A DNA stretch of 53,508 nucleotides from the IMG/VR virus record IMGVR_UViG_3300006028_000005, positions 1-53,508 of that record. One strand, 5' to 3'. The notes below the pieces were generated by a model. The model saw only the letters and a list, made by a program, of their open reading frames with translations, ran no database searches and had not been told where the DNA came from. Positions 7,510-16,199 of this stretch are shown here, one piece after another. Source of the DNA: a virus. Position 1 is the stretch's first letter; every line of letters starts with the position of its first letter. The translations under genes and the position numbers were made by a program.

Positions 7510-8968
7510 CCCCTCAAAATTACCATCCTTAGATAAAATACAGGCCGAACTATGCAGACGGTCTTTTTTTTATTTCGTTCAACAATTTTGGAGTATAATA
7601 ATACCTGAAAAACCGGTATGGAATTGGCACATAAAGGCATTATGCGATGACCTACAACCTGTATTGCTTAGAATATGCTCATATCAAATAGGTAAAGACA
7701 AAGACGGTAAACCCATAATAAAGCCGCGTGAGGATAAATTATTTGACGGCATTACAAATATACCACCCGGCACAAGTAAATCAACTATATACACCATAAT
7801 GGCTCCGGCGTGGATATGGACTATTGACCCAACCATAAGAATTTTAACATCAAGCTACTCCGCATCGCTTTCTACAGACCACGCCCTAAAGTCGCGTGAT
7901 ATAATTCGAAGCGATAATTATAGAAAATGGTTTCCAAATGTTGCTATAAAAACAGACCAAGACAATAAAACACATTATAAAAATACTAAATCAGGTGAGC
8001 GGTATGCAACATCCGTAGGCGGTACTGTTACTGGTTTCCATGCGCATTTAATAATGATTGATGACCCTATAAATCCGACAGAGGCAGAAAGTGAAGCTGA
8101 AAGGTTGACAGCTAATAATTTTGTAACAAATACGCTTAGTACCCGAAAGGTTGATGAACGCATAACGGTTACATGGTTGATTATGCAGCGGCTTAATGAC
8201 GACGACCCTACTGGCAAGATGTTAGAATTAAACCCGGGTATACACCATGTTTGCTTACCGGCAGAAATTGATGATAATGTTAGCCCGGCATCGTGGAGCG
8301 GATTTTATATTAATGGGTTGCTTGACCCATTACGAAAGGGAATTGAACAACTAACAAAGCAAAAAGTAATTTTAGGCTCTTACGGATATTCAGGACAATA
8401 TGGGCAAAGACCAACGCCAAAAGGTGGTAAGATATGGCAAAAGTGGTTTATTGAAATTGATGATAATTTATTTCCATCATTAGACGACATGATTGATGTA
8501 GGCAATGATTGGGATTTAGCTTATACTAAAGATGATGACAATGCGGCATCTGCTTATATCCGAACAGGTAAAATTGGAACTAAAATGTATATTGACGGTT
8601 TTGATTTCGCTTATAAGGAAATGCCGGAATTACTACAATGGATGCGATTGCAGTACCCGATACATTACATAGAGGCTAAAGCAAGCGGTAAATCAGCAAA
8701 GCAAATGCTGACGTTTAGCGGAATACCAGCAATTGAAGTTGAGGTAAAAGGCGGTGATAAAGTTGCACGTGCAAGAATGTCAACCCCATTTGCGGAAAGC
8801 GGCATGGTATATATTCGTAAATCAATATCTGATAGATTATACAATGATAAAGACCAGGGATTATTGAATTTCCCAAACTCAAAAAAGTTAGATGTTGCCG
8901 ATACGGTAGCGCAAGCAATACAGAGACATTTTAGCAGTACGTTCTATCATCACGAAGCGCTATGGTAA
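7499..8968 (+). CDS. terL: Terminase large subunit
   Basis: The 489-residue protein has an ATPase half with a Walker A-like PPGTSKST at residues 89-96 and Walker B LIMIDDP at 184-190. The RNase H-like nuclease half has DWDLAYTKDDD at 337-347 and IEAKASGKSAKQML further on. Length is normal for the family. It cuts concatemeric DNA and drives packaging at the portal. The Walker A motif deviates from GxxxxGK[ST], as is common in terminases. Confidence 0.95.
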   Translation: MQIDPSKLPSLDKIQAELCRRSFFYFVQQFWSIIIPEKPVWNWHIKALCDDLQPVLLRICSYQIGKDKDGKPIIKPREDKLFDGITNIPPGTSKSTIYTIMAPAWIWTIDPTIRILTSSYSASLSTDHALKSRDIIRSDNYRKWFPNVAIKTDQDNKTHYKNTKSGERYATSVGGTVTGFHAHLIMIDDPINPTEAESEAERLTANNFVTNTLSTRKVDERITVTWLIMQRLNDDDPTGKMLELNPGIHHVCLPAEIDDNVSPASWSGFYINGLLDPLRKGIEQLTKQKVILGSYGYSGQYGQRPTPKGGKIWQKWFIEIDDNLFPSLDDMIDVGNDWDLAYTKDDDNAASAYIRTGKIGTKMYIDGFDFAYKEMPELLQWMRLQYPIHYIEAKASGKSAKQMLTFSGIPAIEVEVKGGDKVARARMSTPFAESGMVYIRKSISDRLYNDKDQGLLNFPNSKKLDVADTVAQAIQRHFSSTFYHHEALW

Positions 8969-8974
8969 TGGTAA

Positions 8975-9006
8975 TTTGCAAAAACCAAACCGTAAAACTA
9001 TATTTA
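8975..9006 (+). promoter_or_regulatory. Late-type promoter before portal gene
   Basis: TTTG at 8975-8978 and TATATTTA at 8999-9006 are 20 nt apart. The same pair occurs before the tube gene (23108) and the fibre gene (35475). Confidence 0.7.
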
Positions 9007-9022
9007 CGAAAATATTTCATCA

Positions 9023-10516
9023 ATGGGTATATTATCAGCGTTTGGATTAGCTAAAAAAGAAGAGGTTGAAATAGTTGCCTTTGAGAAATCTTTAGAAGTT
9101 ACACGTGTTGAGGGCGAACTTAAGCGGGTAAATCAGCAGTTGGAAGTAATAGCCAACCTTAACACATCATACCAAACGGCGCTGTATGGATTTCTGAATA
9201 ACGGACAGCCGGTACAATTAGGTGATAATGCTTTTACGTATATACAGCAAGGCTACCAATTCAATGCCGATGTTTATTCATGCGTTGATCTGATATTACA
9301 AAAATTGGTTGCATGCACACCGGTTGTTTATGAGGTTACAAAGGATAAATTAGGAAGTGTTCAAAAGTACCGTAATTTACTACAGGCAAATACAGACGAG
9401 GCAAGGATAAAGGCCAAGGCAATTGAATTAAAGGCGATGAAAGAGGTTTACATGCCGGAGATAAGCGATTTGCTATATAAGCCTAATCCATATCAAACTT
9501 ACGGTGAATGGCTTAAGCATTATGCCGGGTTTTACTTATTGACAGGTAATACGTATAATTATTATAACTACCTAATACCGTCATCTCGTAAGCCAAAAGA
9601 GATGTTCGTATTGCCAGCGCCGTTTATATTGATTATGTCTGGCGGTGCGTTGCAACCAATCAAGGGTTACCGCGTAATTAACCAGCGTTTCTTTGGAGCG
9701 GCTGAATATGATTTTCCGGCTGACCAAGTTTCTCATTTAAAGACATTCAATCCTAACTATACTAACTACGGCTCACAGCTATATGGGCAATCGCCGTTAA
9801 TGGCTTACCGATTAACACTGCAAAAGAACCACGATAGTCGTATTGAGGCCAACAAGCAAATGAAAAACGGCGGCGCTATGGGTATCCTGACTCCTAAAAC
9901 GGGTGCGCCGCCATTAAATCCTGACCAGGCACGCGATTTGAAAGAACAGATAGCCAGCAAGCATCGTTCATCTGGTGATTTGATTGAACGCATATTCGCC
10001 GGGGCATCACCATTGGATTGGCAACAAATTGGATTGCCTGTAGGCGATATGATGCTAATTGAGTCGCTAAACTTTGATACAAAGGATATTTGCAACGCTT
10101 ACCACGTTCCTATTACATTAATGAACAATATGGATGCTTCAACAGATAACAACGTTGCAGCGCACATGAAACAGTTTATTTACAATGTTATCACCCCATT
10201 GGCAAATATCATATCCGACCGTTTAACCCGCGATATTTGCCCGGCCTATGCTAACGGAAACAAAACCTACGTCATCCAGCTTGACCCGTCAACATTGCCG
10301 GATATGCAGGAGGATATGAAAAATGTTGCTGAATGGATGAACGCGGCATGGTGGCTAACTCCAAATCAGAAATTACAGGGCATGGGATTTGGAACATCGT
10401 TAGAGCCAAATATGGATAAGGTTTTAGTGCCAAACAATATGATGCTGATTGATGACCTTTCAATAACAGACCAGCAATTCACACAAGCCGGACAAAATGC
10501 AAACGGTACGCTTTAA
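9023..10516 (+). CDS. Portal protein (HK97 family)
   Basis: The 497-residue protein has the phage-portal core: FNADVYSCVDLILQKL near residue 83, LLTGNTYNYYN near 170, and the region AMGILTPK...DQARDLKEQ near 290-315. These are seen in HK97-type portals. It forms the dodecameric ring through which DNA enters and leaves the head. It stands between terL and the MuF-like gene and overlaps the latter by 20 nt. Confidence 0.93.
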   Translation: MGILSAFGLAKKEEVEIVAFEKSLEVTRVEGELKRVNQQLEVIANLNTSYQTALYGFLNNGQPVQLGDNAFTYIQQGYQFNADVYSCVDLILQKLVACTPVVYEVTKDKLGSVQKYRNLLQANTDEARIKAKAIELKAMKEVYMPEISDLLYKPNPYQTYGEWLKHYAGFYLLTGNTYNYYNYLIPSSRKPKEMFVLPAPFILIMSGGALQPIKGYRVINQRFFGAAEYDFPADQVSHLKTFNPNYTNYGSQLYGQSPLMAYRLTLQKNHDSRIEANKQMKNGGAMGILTPKTGAPPLNPDQARDLKEQIASKHRSSGDLIERIFAGASPLDWQQIGLPVGDMMLIESLNFDTKDICNAYHVPITLMNNMDASTDNNVAAHMKQFIYNVITPLANIISDRLTRDICPAYANGNKTYVIQLDPSTLPDMQEDMKNVAEWMNAAWWLTPNQKLQGMGFGTSLEPNMDKVLVPNNMMLIDDLSITDQQFTQAGQNANGTL

Positions 10517-11309
10517 CTCACAGCAATGGGCTATAGATTGGCGCAGGCAACACCACCGGTTAGAGCAGCAGCAATATCGTAACTTTAAAGCCGCGTTGGA
10601 TGCACAGGTTAAGCCGGTTGTTGAATGGGCGCGTATATATGGGGTTGCTGATTTAAGTAGTCACCTTACCGTATTGGTATCAAAACAACCCATGCAAGCC
10701 GCGTATTTGAAATGCTATACGCAGGTTGGAATAAAACAAGCAGCATGGATAATGACTCGCGTTAACAGTATGGGTAGACGCGCCGAAAAGAGTGGCCCCG
10801 GTTTTTTCTCACAAGCATGGCATAAATTAATGTCGCTGTTTTACCATACCGAAGCCGCTGACCGGGTACAGGGTGTGACTGATACTACGCGAGATAGGAT
10901 ACAGACGTTATTAGATGAGTCTCAAAATATGCCAATTTCAGAACGGGCAACGTATATTGAAAAACAGTTAGACGACCCTGATTTTAACCGCGCACGTGCT
11001 TTGGTAATTGCGCGTACTGAAACGACTACGGCGGCAAACAAAGGCGCGTTTTTAGGTGCTGAAGATAGCGACTATGAAACTGGTAAACAGTGGTTGCCTA
11101 TTGTAGATATGAACACGCGACCCGATCACGCGGACATGGACGGGAGTTTGCCTATTGGTATGGATGAGTCTTTTGAAGTTGGTTCGTCGCTGATGCAGTA
11201 CCCTGGCGATGCGAGTGCTCCAGCTAACGAAGTAATTAATTGCAGATGCGCTTTGGCTATTGTGCCTTTGATTGGGGGTAATGGGTTGCCGGTATTGAAA
11301 AACAAATAG
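10497..11309 (+). CDS. Head morphogenesis protein (MuF / SPP1 gp7 family)
   Basis: The 270-residue protein carries the MuF signature. It includes ARTETTTAANKGA, then QWLPIVDMNTRPDHADMDG, then PANEVINCRCAL close to the C-terminus. The start overlaps the portal gene by 20 nt. The N-terminal 150 residues are helical. MuF proteins are minor capsid components that bind the portal. No toxin domain is fused here. Confidence 0.9.
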   Translation: MQTVRFNSQQWAIDWRRQHHRLEQQQYRNFKAALDAQVKPVVEWARIYGVADLSSHLTVLVSKQPMQAAYLKCYTQVGIKQAAWIMTRVNSMGRRAEKSGPGFFSQAWHKLMSLFYHTEAADRVQGVTDTTRDRIQTLLDESQNMPISERATYIEKQLDDPDFNRARALVIARTETTTAANKGAFLGAEDSDYETGKQWLPIVDMNTRPDHADMDGSLPIGMDESFEVGSSLMQYPGDASAPANEVINCRCALAIVPLIGGNGLPVLKNK

Positions 11310-11329
11310 CGGCTATTACACCGCTATTT
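11304..11329. terminator. Bidirectional terminator hairpin
   Basis: AAATAGCGG (11304-11312) pairs with CCGCTATTT (11321-11329) over an 8-nt loop. It overlaps the MuF stop and separates it from a convergent minus-strand gene. The minus strand has a T-rich tract after the stem; the plus strand has a weaker one. Confidence 0.75.
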
Positions 11330-11333
11330 AACT

Positions 11334-11579
11334 TTATTTTGTTGGAGCCTGAATATCACAGCCGTTTAATTCAGACTTAATATCTTTCGGGTTTATTTTC
11401 TGTTCCCCAACAGCGACGCGTCCATCGTCAAACCATTTTCCATCTTTATAATCACCGTCTTTTGCTTGGGGTTGTAAAAGTAATTGATTACAGCCGGTTA
11501 AATAACTTACAACGCCCACAATTGTACCTTCAAATCCGGTTACGGCATCCCTGCCTGATTTTCCTAATAAATCATTCAT
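11334..11579 (-). CDS. Hypothetical protein with SH3-like N-terminus
   Basis: The 81-residue protein reads GRDAVTGFEGTIVGVVSYLTGCNQLLLQP. A beta-rich core like this recurs in small Bacteroidetes phage proteins. No function is known. It is the last gene of the minus-strand island inside the head operon and ends just before the bidirectional terminator. Confidence 0.75.
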   Translation of the reverse strand: MNDLLGKSGRDAVTGFEGTIVGVVSYLTGCNQLLLQPQAKDGDYKDGKWFDDGRVAVGEQKINPKDIKSELNGCDIQAPTK

Positions 11580-11597
11580 ATATTTGTTTTTTTTAAA

Positions 11598-11801
11598 TTA
11601 TTTCTTCTTAGGCGGCTTAATATCAGTAATATGCGCACTTGGTATAATCGACGGTGTGCCCATATCATGCGCAACCTCACCATCTTTTTCAACTATTGTC
11701 CCGGTGCCTGTATTTTCCATATATTCAGCCATTCCACTTGATACCTCTATTGTTTCGCCGCCATTACTGTAAGGGTGCGAAGCGTCTACTTTTACTTTCA
11801 T
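11598..11801 (-). CDS. Hypothetical small protein
   Basis: The 67-residue protein has a Gly/Thr-rich middle and a basic tail (ITDIKPPKKK). It contains no Cys, membrane segment or recognised motif. It belongs to the five-gene minus-strand island 11334-12524. The Met start matches the spacing of its neighbours. Confidence 0.65.
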   Translation of the reverse strand: MKVKVDASHPYSNGGETIEVSSGMAEYMENTGTGTIVEKDGEVAHDMGTPSIIPSAHITDIKPPKKK

Positions 11802-11820
11802 GTTGGATGTGTAGCAAATG

Positions 11821-12057
11821 TTATTCCAGACTTGCGTTAAGTTTTAAATCGGTTACATGTATATAGTCAAAATCAAGCTCAACCACAAACTCGCATTCTT
11901 TTTTAACAGAACTGAAATAACAAGACTTTTGACCGTATATATAATTACTCCATATAGGGCTTAAATCATTATTAACCCAATAAATACGCGGTTCTTCTTG
12001 GTTTTCATCAAGTATGCCGTAATCACCACTTGCGACATATTGGTATATATTTCTCAT
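11821..12057 (-). CDS. Hypothetical acidic protein
   Basis: The 78-residue protein is rich in Tyr, Asp and Glu, and its C-terminal half alternates hydrophobic residues (FVVELDFDYIHVTDLKL), suggesting a beta sheet. It lies 3 nt after the stop of the upstream gene. No family is recognised. Confidence 0.65.
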   Translation of the reverse strand: MRNIYQYVASGDYGILDENQEEPRIYWVNNDLSPIWSNYIYGQKSCYFSSVKKECEFVVELDFDYIHVTDLKLNASLE

Positions 12058-12060
12058 AAC

Positions 12061-12258
12061 CTAATCTTTAAAATCTACAGGTGGTATTTGTTGTTTTTTG
12101 TCGATGTGAATAATAGCGCGGTTATATTGCGCTATCCTACGCTTTAATGACTCTAAAATCATTGCAGGGGCAAACTTAAAACCCTCAACATCTTTTTTAA
12201 ATTCAGCAGCATATAGCCATTGGTATTGATGCAAAGTATTATCAGACAGTTTGTACAT
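12061..12258 (-). CDS. Hypothetical small helical protein
   Basis: The 65-residue protein has a helical middle (EFKKDVEGFKFAPAMILESLKRRIAQYNRAI). Basic residues are spread along it. It is in the same minus-strand island, immediately upstream of the 11821 gene. No family is recognised. Confidence 0.65.
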   Translation of the reverse strand: MYKLSDNTLHQYQWLYAAEFKKDVEGFKFAPAMILESLKRRIAQYNRAIIHIDKKQQIPPVDFKD

Positions 12259-12332
12259 AATGCCTATACCACCGGCAAAAACTTTTTGAAATTAATCCAA
12301 AACCGCCGGAGTAAAGCTAAAATCGATAAGGG

Positions 12333-12524
12333 TTATTTTTTCTCCCATTGTTCAATGCTTTTAATATACCCGAACTTACCCATAAAGTCATCGATTGTTT
12401 TTGGCTTCGCAAAACCAAACTTAATGGCCTTTATGGTATTACTAAATGTACCCTGTAGCATTCCGACGTCTAAATATGGCTTGCTTCGCGATTGTATTTC
12501 GTTCAATGCGTCAGTTATATTCAT
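12333..12524 (-). CDS. Hypothetical small protein, first gene of minus-strand island
   Basis: The 63-residue protein reads MNITDALNEIQSRSKPYLD at its start. On the minus strand TTTG, 19 nt and TATATTGC precede the ATG by 3 nt, so this is probably where the island's transcript begins. No family is recognised. The 74-nt gap to the next gene holds only a weak GC hairpin. Confidence 0.65.
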   Translation of the reverse strand: MNITDALNEIQSRSKPYLDVGMLQGTFSNTIKAIKFGFAKPKTIDDFMGKFGYIKSIEQWEKK

Positions 12525-12624
12525 GCCGCAATATACATAATTAAATTAAATATTCAAATACGTACGTTTTTTTTATTTAGTCTAATAGCTTTCATTATTT
12601 TATTTTTATACGCAAATCAACCCA

Positions 12625-13551
12625 ATGGCAAAAATCGTAGGCAATTTTAAAAAGGCAGGTGCAAATCTAATACCAATCCCAAAAGGGCTGTTAGAGGAAA
12701 AATACACCGCAGAGCCGGGCTTAATAATGGATGCCGACCCCGAAAAGAAAAGCTGGACAGGGTACGCAGCAGTATTTGGCAATAAAGACCTTGACGACGA
12801 TGTAACGATGCCGGGCGCGTTTACTAAAACGCTAAAAGAAAACGGCCCATTAGGTAATAACTCAATCCTTTGCCTTAATCAACATATCACATGGCAGGTG
12901 CTTTGTAAGCCGTCTGTTTTGATTGAAGATACTAAAGGCTTATACTATGAATGCAAGTTAGAGGCTGATACATCATTTGGAGTTGACGCGGTTAAACTTA
13001 TCGCAGCCGGTTTAGTTGAGGAAAACTCATTCGGTTTTCAAACGGTTAAATCTGCAATCCAACAACCATCAGATGATTGGGAAACATGGTACAGGGAATT
13101 ATACGAAGTTAGCCTTTACGAGATATCCCCTGTAACATGGGGAGCTAACCCCGAAGCAAGGATGCAGGGGATGAAGTCACGTGGTAAAGACTGGTTAAAA
13201 CAGCGCGAGGTTAAATTACTAAAGGCTTTACGTGAGCCAAATATGAGGGATGAAACATATCAAGCCCTTGAAATTGAAATCAAACAAATAAATACCGAAT
13301 ACTATAATTTAGGCAAGGGAGTTTCACTTGAAGAAAAGGGAGCCGCTATGATAACATGCCCAAATTGCAAATCGGCAATCGATACTGAACCGGACGGCGA
13401 CGAAAACGCGCTAACAGGTGATGATATGGAATGCCCGAACTGCAAATGTATGTTTACAAAAAGCACTCTACTGATTACAAGCCGAAAAAGTTTAATGAGT
13501 GGGTTCGACTTTAAATCAACACAATTAAATTACACAGGCTTTAACTTTTAA
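12625..13551 (+). CDS. Prohead protease (HK97 family) with C-terminal zinc ribbon
   Basis: The 308-residue protein has the U35-type fold: GYAAVFGNKDLDDDVTMPGAF near residue 47, the catalytic His in NQHITW (H87) and the Ser in EENSFGF (S135), then EVSLYEISPVTWGANPEA. It matures the capsid by cleaving the scaffold domain. Unlike usual proteases of about 200 residues it carries an extra C-terminal zinc ribbon at about 250-285 (CPNC twice). A similar knuckle ends the methyltransferase at 16363. It sits directly before the capsid gene. Confidence 0.9.
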   Translation: MAKIVGNFKKAGANLIPIPKGLLEEKYTAEPGLIMDADPEKKSWTGYAAVFGNKDLDDDVTMPGAFTKTLKENGPLGNNSILCLNQHITWQVLCKPSVLIEDTKGLYYECKLEADTSFGVDAVKLIAAGLVEENSFGFQTVKSAIQQPSDDWETWYRELYEVSLYEISPVTWGANPEARMQGMKSRGKDWLKQREVKLLKALREPNMRDETYQALEIEIKQINTEYYNLGKGVSLEEKGAAMITCPNCKSAIDTEPDGDENALTGDDMECPNCKCMFTKSTLLITSRKSLMSGFDFKSTQLNYTGFNF

Positions 13552-13554
13552 AAA

Positions 13555-14826
13555 ATGGAACAGAAATTTGCTATAGAAGCTAACGATTCACCCGAGGTAA
13601 AATCGGTAAAGGAAAAGTTTAACGAGGTTTACTCCGACCTGTCAAAAAAAGGAGACAACGATAAAAAGGCGTTGCAGGATGAGTTTAAAGAAGAAGTTAA
13701 AAAACTCATAGCCACCAATGGCGAGACAAAAACTGCGCTTGACACACTGCTTTCAGATTTCAACACGAAATCAAAAGAGCACGAAGACGCAATACTTGAA
13801 ATCAACCGTTTCCGCTCAAACGCACAAGCCGAAGCATCAAAAGGCATCTCATTCACCGAAGCCCTAAACAAAGGCATCGACGAACACGAAGAAGCAATTC
13901 TGAAATTCGGCCAAAAGAAAGGCGCTGCGGTTCAGTTTGAATTAAAGGCTGTTGGCGATATGGGCTTGAGTTCAATCTCAAACTTAACAACCGCCAACGT
14001 GCAAACCGCGCCCGGTATTGTAATGTTGCCAAATCGTAACGTCCACATGCGTGATATTTTAGCTACTGGCCGTATGTCAACATCGTTATACAACTTCTTA
14101 AAGGAAATTGGCTTCGATGGTTCGATTGGCGTATGGCAGGAAAACAGCGGTGCAAAACCACAGTTTGACGTTCGTTATACTGAAGCGAGCGCGCCATCTC
14201 AATTCATTGCCGGTTATGTTAAAATTTCCCGCAAATCATTGGATGATATTCCTGCGCTTAAGTCTTCTTTGGCTGCAAGGTTGCTGCAAAAATACCTTGA
14301 TGCTGAAGATACCCAAATATTGAGCGGTACAGGCGCAAACGGGCAGTTGCTTGGCTTGTACGCTTCGGCAAACTCAATCGCTTATGTACCTGGCCGCACT
14401 AAATCAGTCGAGATGCTGGTTGACGCAATGAGCGTTGTTGAGGAATTAAACCACAATGTTACCGGCGTTCTGTTACGCCCTCGCGGTTATAACGATATAC
14501 TGTTATCTCAATCGAGCGGCTCAACAAGTGGTATCTATTCATTACCGGGTTTAGGCATGGTTTCAATGCAGAATAACCAGCTTAATATTGCCGGTGCGCC
14601 TGTTTGGAAATCAACTGCGCAGGTTGATAATACATTTTTAACTGGCGACTTTGATAAAGGCGCTATGTTGCTATTCCGCGAAGACCCAATTGTTGAGTTC
14701 TTTGAGCAGGATGGTGATAACGTTAAGAATAACCAGATCACCGTGAGAGTTGAAGGTCGCGTTGCCTTGCCTGTTTTTTATAGCGATAGTTTCATTCATG
14801 GAACATTTGTGAACCCCGGTTCATAA
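13555..14826 (+). CDS. Major capsid protein (HK97 fold)
   Basis: The 423-residue protein has a highly charged, coiled-coil N-terminus (about residues 1-110) that resembles the built-in scaffolding delta domain. The HK97-type body follows, with SISNLTTANVQTAPGI, a ySARLLQKYLDAEDTQILSG-like helix and a C-terminal RVEGRVALPVFYSDSF strand. Cleavage by the upstream protease probably falls near residues 100-130. It follows the protease after 3 nt. Confidence 0.92.
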   Translation: MEQKFAIEANDSPEVKSVKEKFNEVYSDLSKKGDNDKKALQDEFKEEVKKLIATNGETKTALDTLLSDFNTKSKEHEDAILEINRFRSNAQAEASKGISFTEALNKGIDEHEEAILKFGQKKGAAVQFELKAVGDMGLSSISNLTTANVQTAPGIVMLPNRNVHMRDILATGRMSTSLYNFLKEIGFDGSIGVWQENSGAKPQFDVRYTEASAPSQFIAGYVKISRKSLDDIPALKSSLAARLLQKYLDAEDTQILSGTGANGQLLGLYASANSIAYVPGRTKSVEMLVDAMSVVEELNHNVTGVLLRPRGYNDILLSQSSGSTSGIYSLPGLGMVSMQNNQLNIAGAPVWKSTAQVDNTFLTGDFDKGAMLLFREDPIVEFFEQDGDNVKNNQITVRVEGRVALPVFYSDSFIHGTFVNPGS

Positions 14827-14834
14827 ATAATTCG

Positions 14835-14842
14835 TATATTTG
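14835..14842 (+). promoter_or_regulatory. -7 promoter box (TATATTTG)
   Basis: TATATTTG matches the TAnnTTTG consensus exactly and lies 9 nt after the capsid stop. The -33 element is poorly spaced. It would start a transcript carrying the 14857-14933 RNA structure in front of the HNH gene. Confidence 0.5.
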
Positions 14843-14856
14843 TTTTAAGATATTGC

Positions 14857-14933
14857 CGTGCAGGGCATATTAAAAAACATTAAAAGCCTTAGTTTCGGGG
14901 ATAGCCTGCACGCTTGAACCGAGATTAAGGCTT
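14857..14933 (+). ncRNA. Predicted H-type RNA pseudoknot in leader of HNH gene
   Basis: Stem 1 pairs CGTGCAGG (14857-14864) with CCTGCACG (14905-14912), 8 bp. Stem 2 pairs 14884-14898 with 14919-14933, 15 bp with only two G-U pairs. The 3' strand of stem 1 lies inside the 20-nt loop of stem 2, so the stems interleave. Stem 2 ends 8 nt before the ATG of the HNH gene. It may control translation, act as a riboswitch-like switch or block transcription. A long simple hairpin is the alternative fold. Confidence 0.65.
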
Positions 14934-14941
14934 CTTTATTT

Positions 14942-15442
14942 ATGGAAATTTGGAAAGAAGTACCAAACACATACGGCTATTATAAGGCAAGCAATCAAGG
15001 CCGTTTTCAATCTAAAAAATCAGGTGACTGGAAGATAATAACAGCCTTTAAAACGAAGCTTATATATTTAGGCATAGACTTTCAGGTTAACGCAAAAAGG
15101 AATAGGTTTAAGGCCCATTTTGTAATCGCTACTTTATTTGTACCCAACCCCAACGGGTATAAAATGGTTAATCATAAAGACGGCGATAAAACCAATAATA
15201 ACGATTGGAATTTGGAGTGGTGTACCGCCGCTATGAATATTCAACATGCATGGGATACAGGGTTAAAAGTAAAGAAGTATGGCGAAAGTAACCCGTTGGC
15301 TATTTTAACGCAAAAGCAAGCTGACGAAATCAGGGCATTAAGAAAGCAAAAAGTTAAGCAGCTTGATTTGTGCGTAATGTTTAATATATCACGCGCAACG
15401 TGCCAACGAATACTATACAATAAGATTTATAAATCAGCATAA
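14942..15442 (+). CDS. HNH homing endonuclease (NUMOD4-HNH-HTH)
   Basis: The 166-residue protein has an N-terminal NUMOD4 motif (EIWKEVPNTYGYYKASNQGR). The HNH core has VNHKDGDKTNNNDWNLEWCT near residues 76-95, followed by NIQHAW. A C-terminal DNA-binding helix-turn-helix includes LTQKQADEIRALRKQK. This is the standard build of free-standing phage homing nucleases. It stands between capsid and connector genes, a usual site of such insertions. Loosely similar AT-rich sequences flank it (14827-14861 and 15440-15478). Confidence 0.9.
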   Translation: MEIWKEVPNTYGYYKASNQGRFQSKKSGDWKIITAFKTKLIYLGIDFQVNAKRNRFKAHFVIATLFVPNPNGYKMVNHKDGDKTNNNDWNLEWCTAAMNIQHAWDTGLKVKKYGESNPLAILTQKQADEIRALRKQKVKQLDLCVMFNISRATCQRILYNKIYKSA

Positions 15443-15505
15443 TTCCGTATATTCGTTTTCTAAGCGGCTGGTTACCGTGTTTTCATAATAGGTGTTTTTG
15501 TTTTT

Positions 15506-15541
15506 AATGGCTGTGCTTTGAGAAGCGCGGCCATTTTTTTT
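15506..15541 (+). terminator. Rho-independent terminator
   Basis: The stem at 15506-15518 pairs with 15523-15535 (13 bp, two G-U) over a TGAG loop and runs into eight Ts. A TATATTCG box at 15448 lies about 55 nt upstream, so a short transcript of about 80 nt between them is possible. Confidence 0.85.
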
Positions 15542-15552
15542 ATGAGATTTAA

Positions 15553-15585
15553 TTTGCAAATGTGTAACATAATGTGTTACCTTTG
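15553..15585 (+). promoter_or_regulatory. Consensus Bacteroidetes promoter
   Basis: TTTG at 15553-15556, 21 nt, then TACCTTTG at 15578-15585 match TTTG-N19-21-TAnnTTTG fully. The box ends 4 nt before the ATG at 15590, predicting a leaderless mRNA. Confidence 0.8.
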
Positions 15586-15589
15586 GAAT

Positions 15590-15844
15590 ATGGCAATCGA
15601 TTGGGCTAAATATGAAAAAGACTGTGAGTTTTTAAAGTCATTAGGATTTGTAAAAACTAATTTCGCTTATGCTACAGGTGGCGGCGAGGATGAAAACGAT
15701 GAAGACTTATTCATTAAGGGTAATATTGCTCTTGAATGGGATTATTCAACAGATAGGTGGTCAAAACACGATATAAACCTAATTGATTATTCAAACTTTG
15801 CCTATAGAACAGGTCGTATAATAAACATTTACAATTTAAAATGA
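15590..15844 (+). CDS. Hypothetical protein
   Basis: The 84-residue protein is acidic with an aromatic-rich C-terminal half (DYSTDRWSKHDINLIDYSNF). A longer frame from 15518 would include the terminator and promoter, so the ATG at 15590 is chosen. The stop overlaps the next ATG. No family is recognised. Confidence 0.75.
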   Translation: MAIDWAKYEKDCEFLKSLGFVKTNFAYATGGGEDENDEDLFIKGNIALEWDYSTDRWSKHDINLIDYSNFAYRTGRIINIYNLK

Positions 15845-16005
15845 AAAAAGAACGCATAACCGCATATGTGGATAGGCCAACAAAAGAGGCGTTGGATGCT
15901 GAAAAAGATGGGCGCTCACTAAGCAACCACGCCGGGCATATCCTAACCAAACACGTCAGCAAACAAGAGGGTAGACCTGTAGAAAAGAAAGAGTATGGAA
16001 AGTAA
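15841..16005 (+). CDS. Small RHH-like protein
   Basis: The 54-residue protein starts KKERITAYVDRPTKEALDAEK and continues SLSNHAGHILTKHV. A strand followed by two helices is the layout of ribbon-helix-helix DNA-binding proteins. It overlaps the previous stop by 4 nt and the next start by 11 nt. It may repress this small operon. The fold is a guess from the pattern. Confidence 0.6.
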   Translation: MKKERITAYVDRPTKEALDAEKDGRSLSNHAGHILTKHVSKQEGRPVEKKEYGK

Positions 16006-16198
16006 ACCAACCTACGGCGTATCGCCATTAATACAACTTTGCAAGGCTATTGAAAATATCAAAACGTCATTGTACGCCAAGTATATTTTAAAGCGCCCGG
16101 CAAAGCCAGTTAATTATGACGAATGGAAAAACAACCCCGAAGTTAACGCGGCGGTATCTGAAATAGTTAAACATTTTAATAAACAACCGATAAATTGA
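15995..16198 (+). CDS. Hypothetical small protein
   Basis: The 67-residue basic protein has a helical N-terminal half (PLIQLCKAIENIKTSLYAKYIL). It overlaps the previous gene by 11 nt and ends 1 nt before the next ATG. No family is recognised. Confidence 0.65.
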   Translation: MESKPTYGVSPLIQLCKAIENIKTSLYAKYILKRPAKPVNYDEWKNNPEVNAAVSEIVKHFNKQPIN

Positions 16199-16199
16199 T

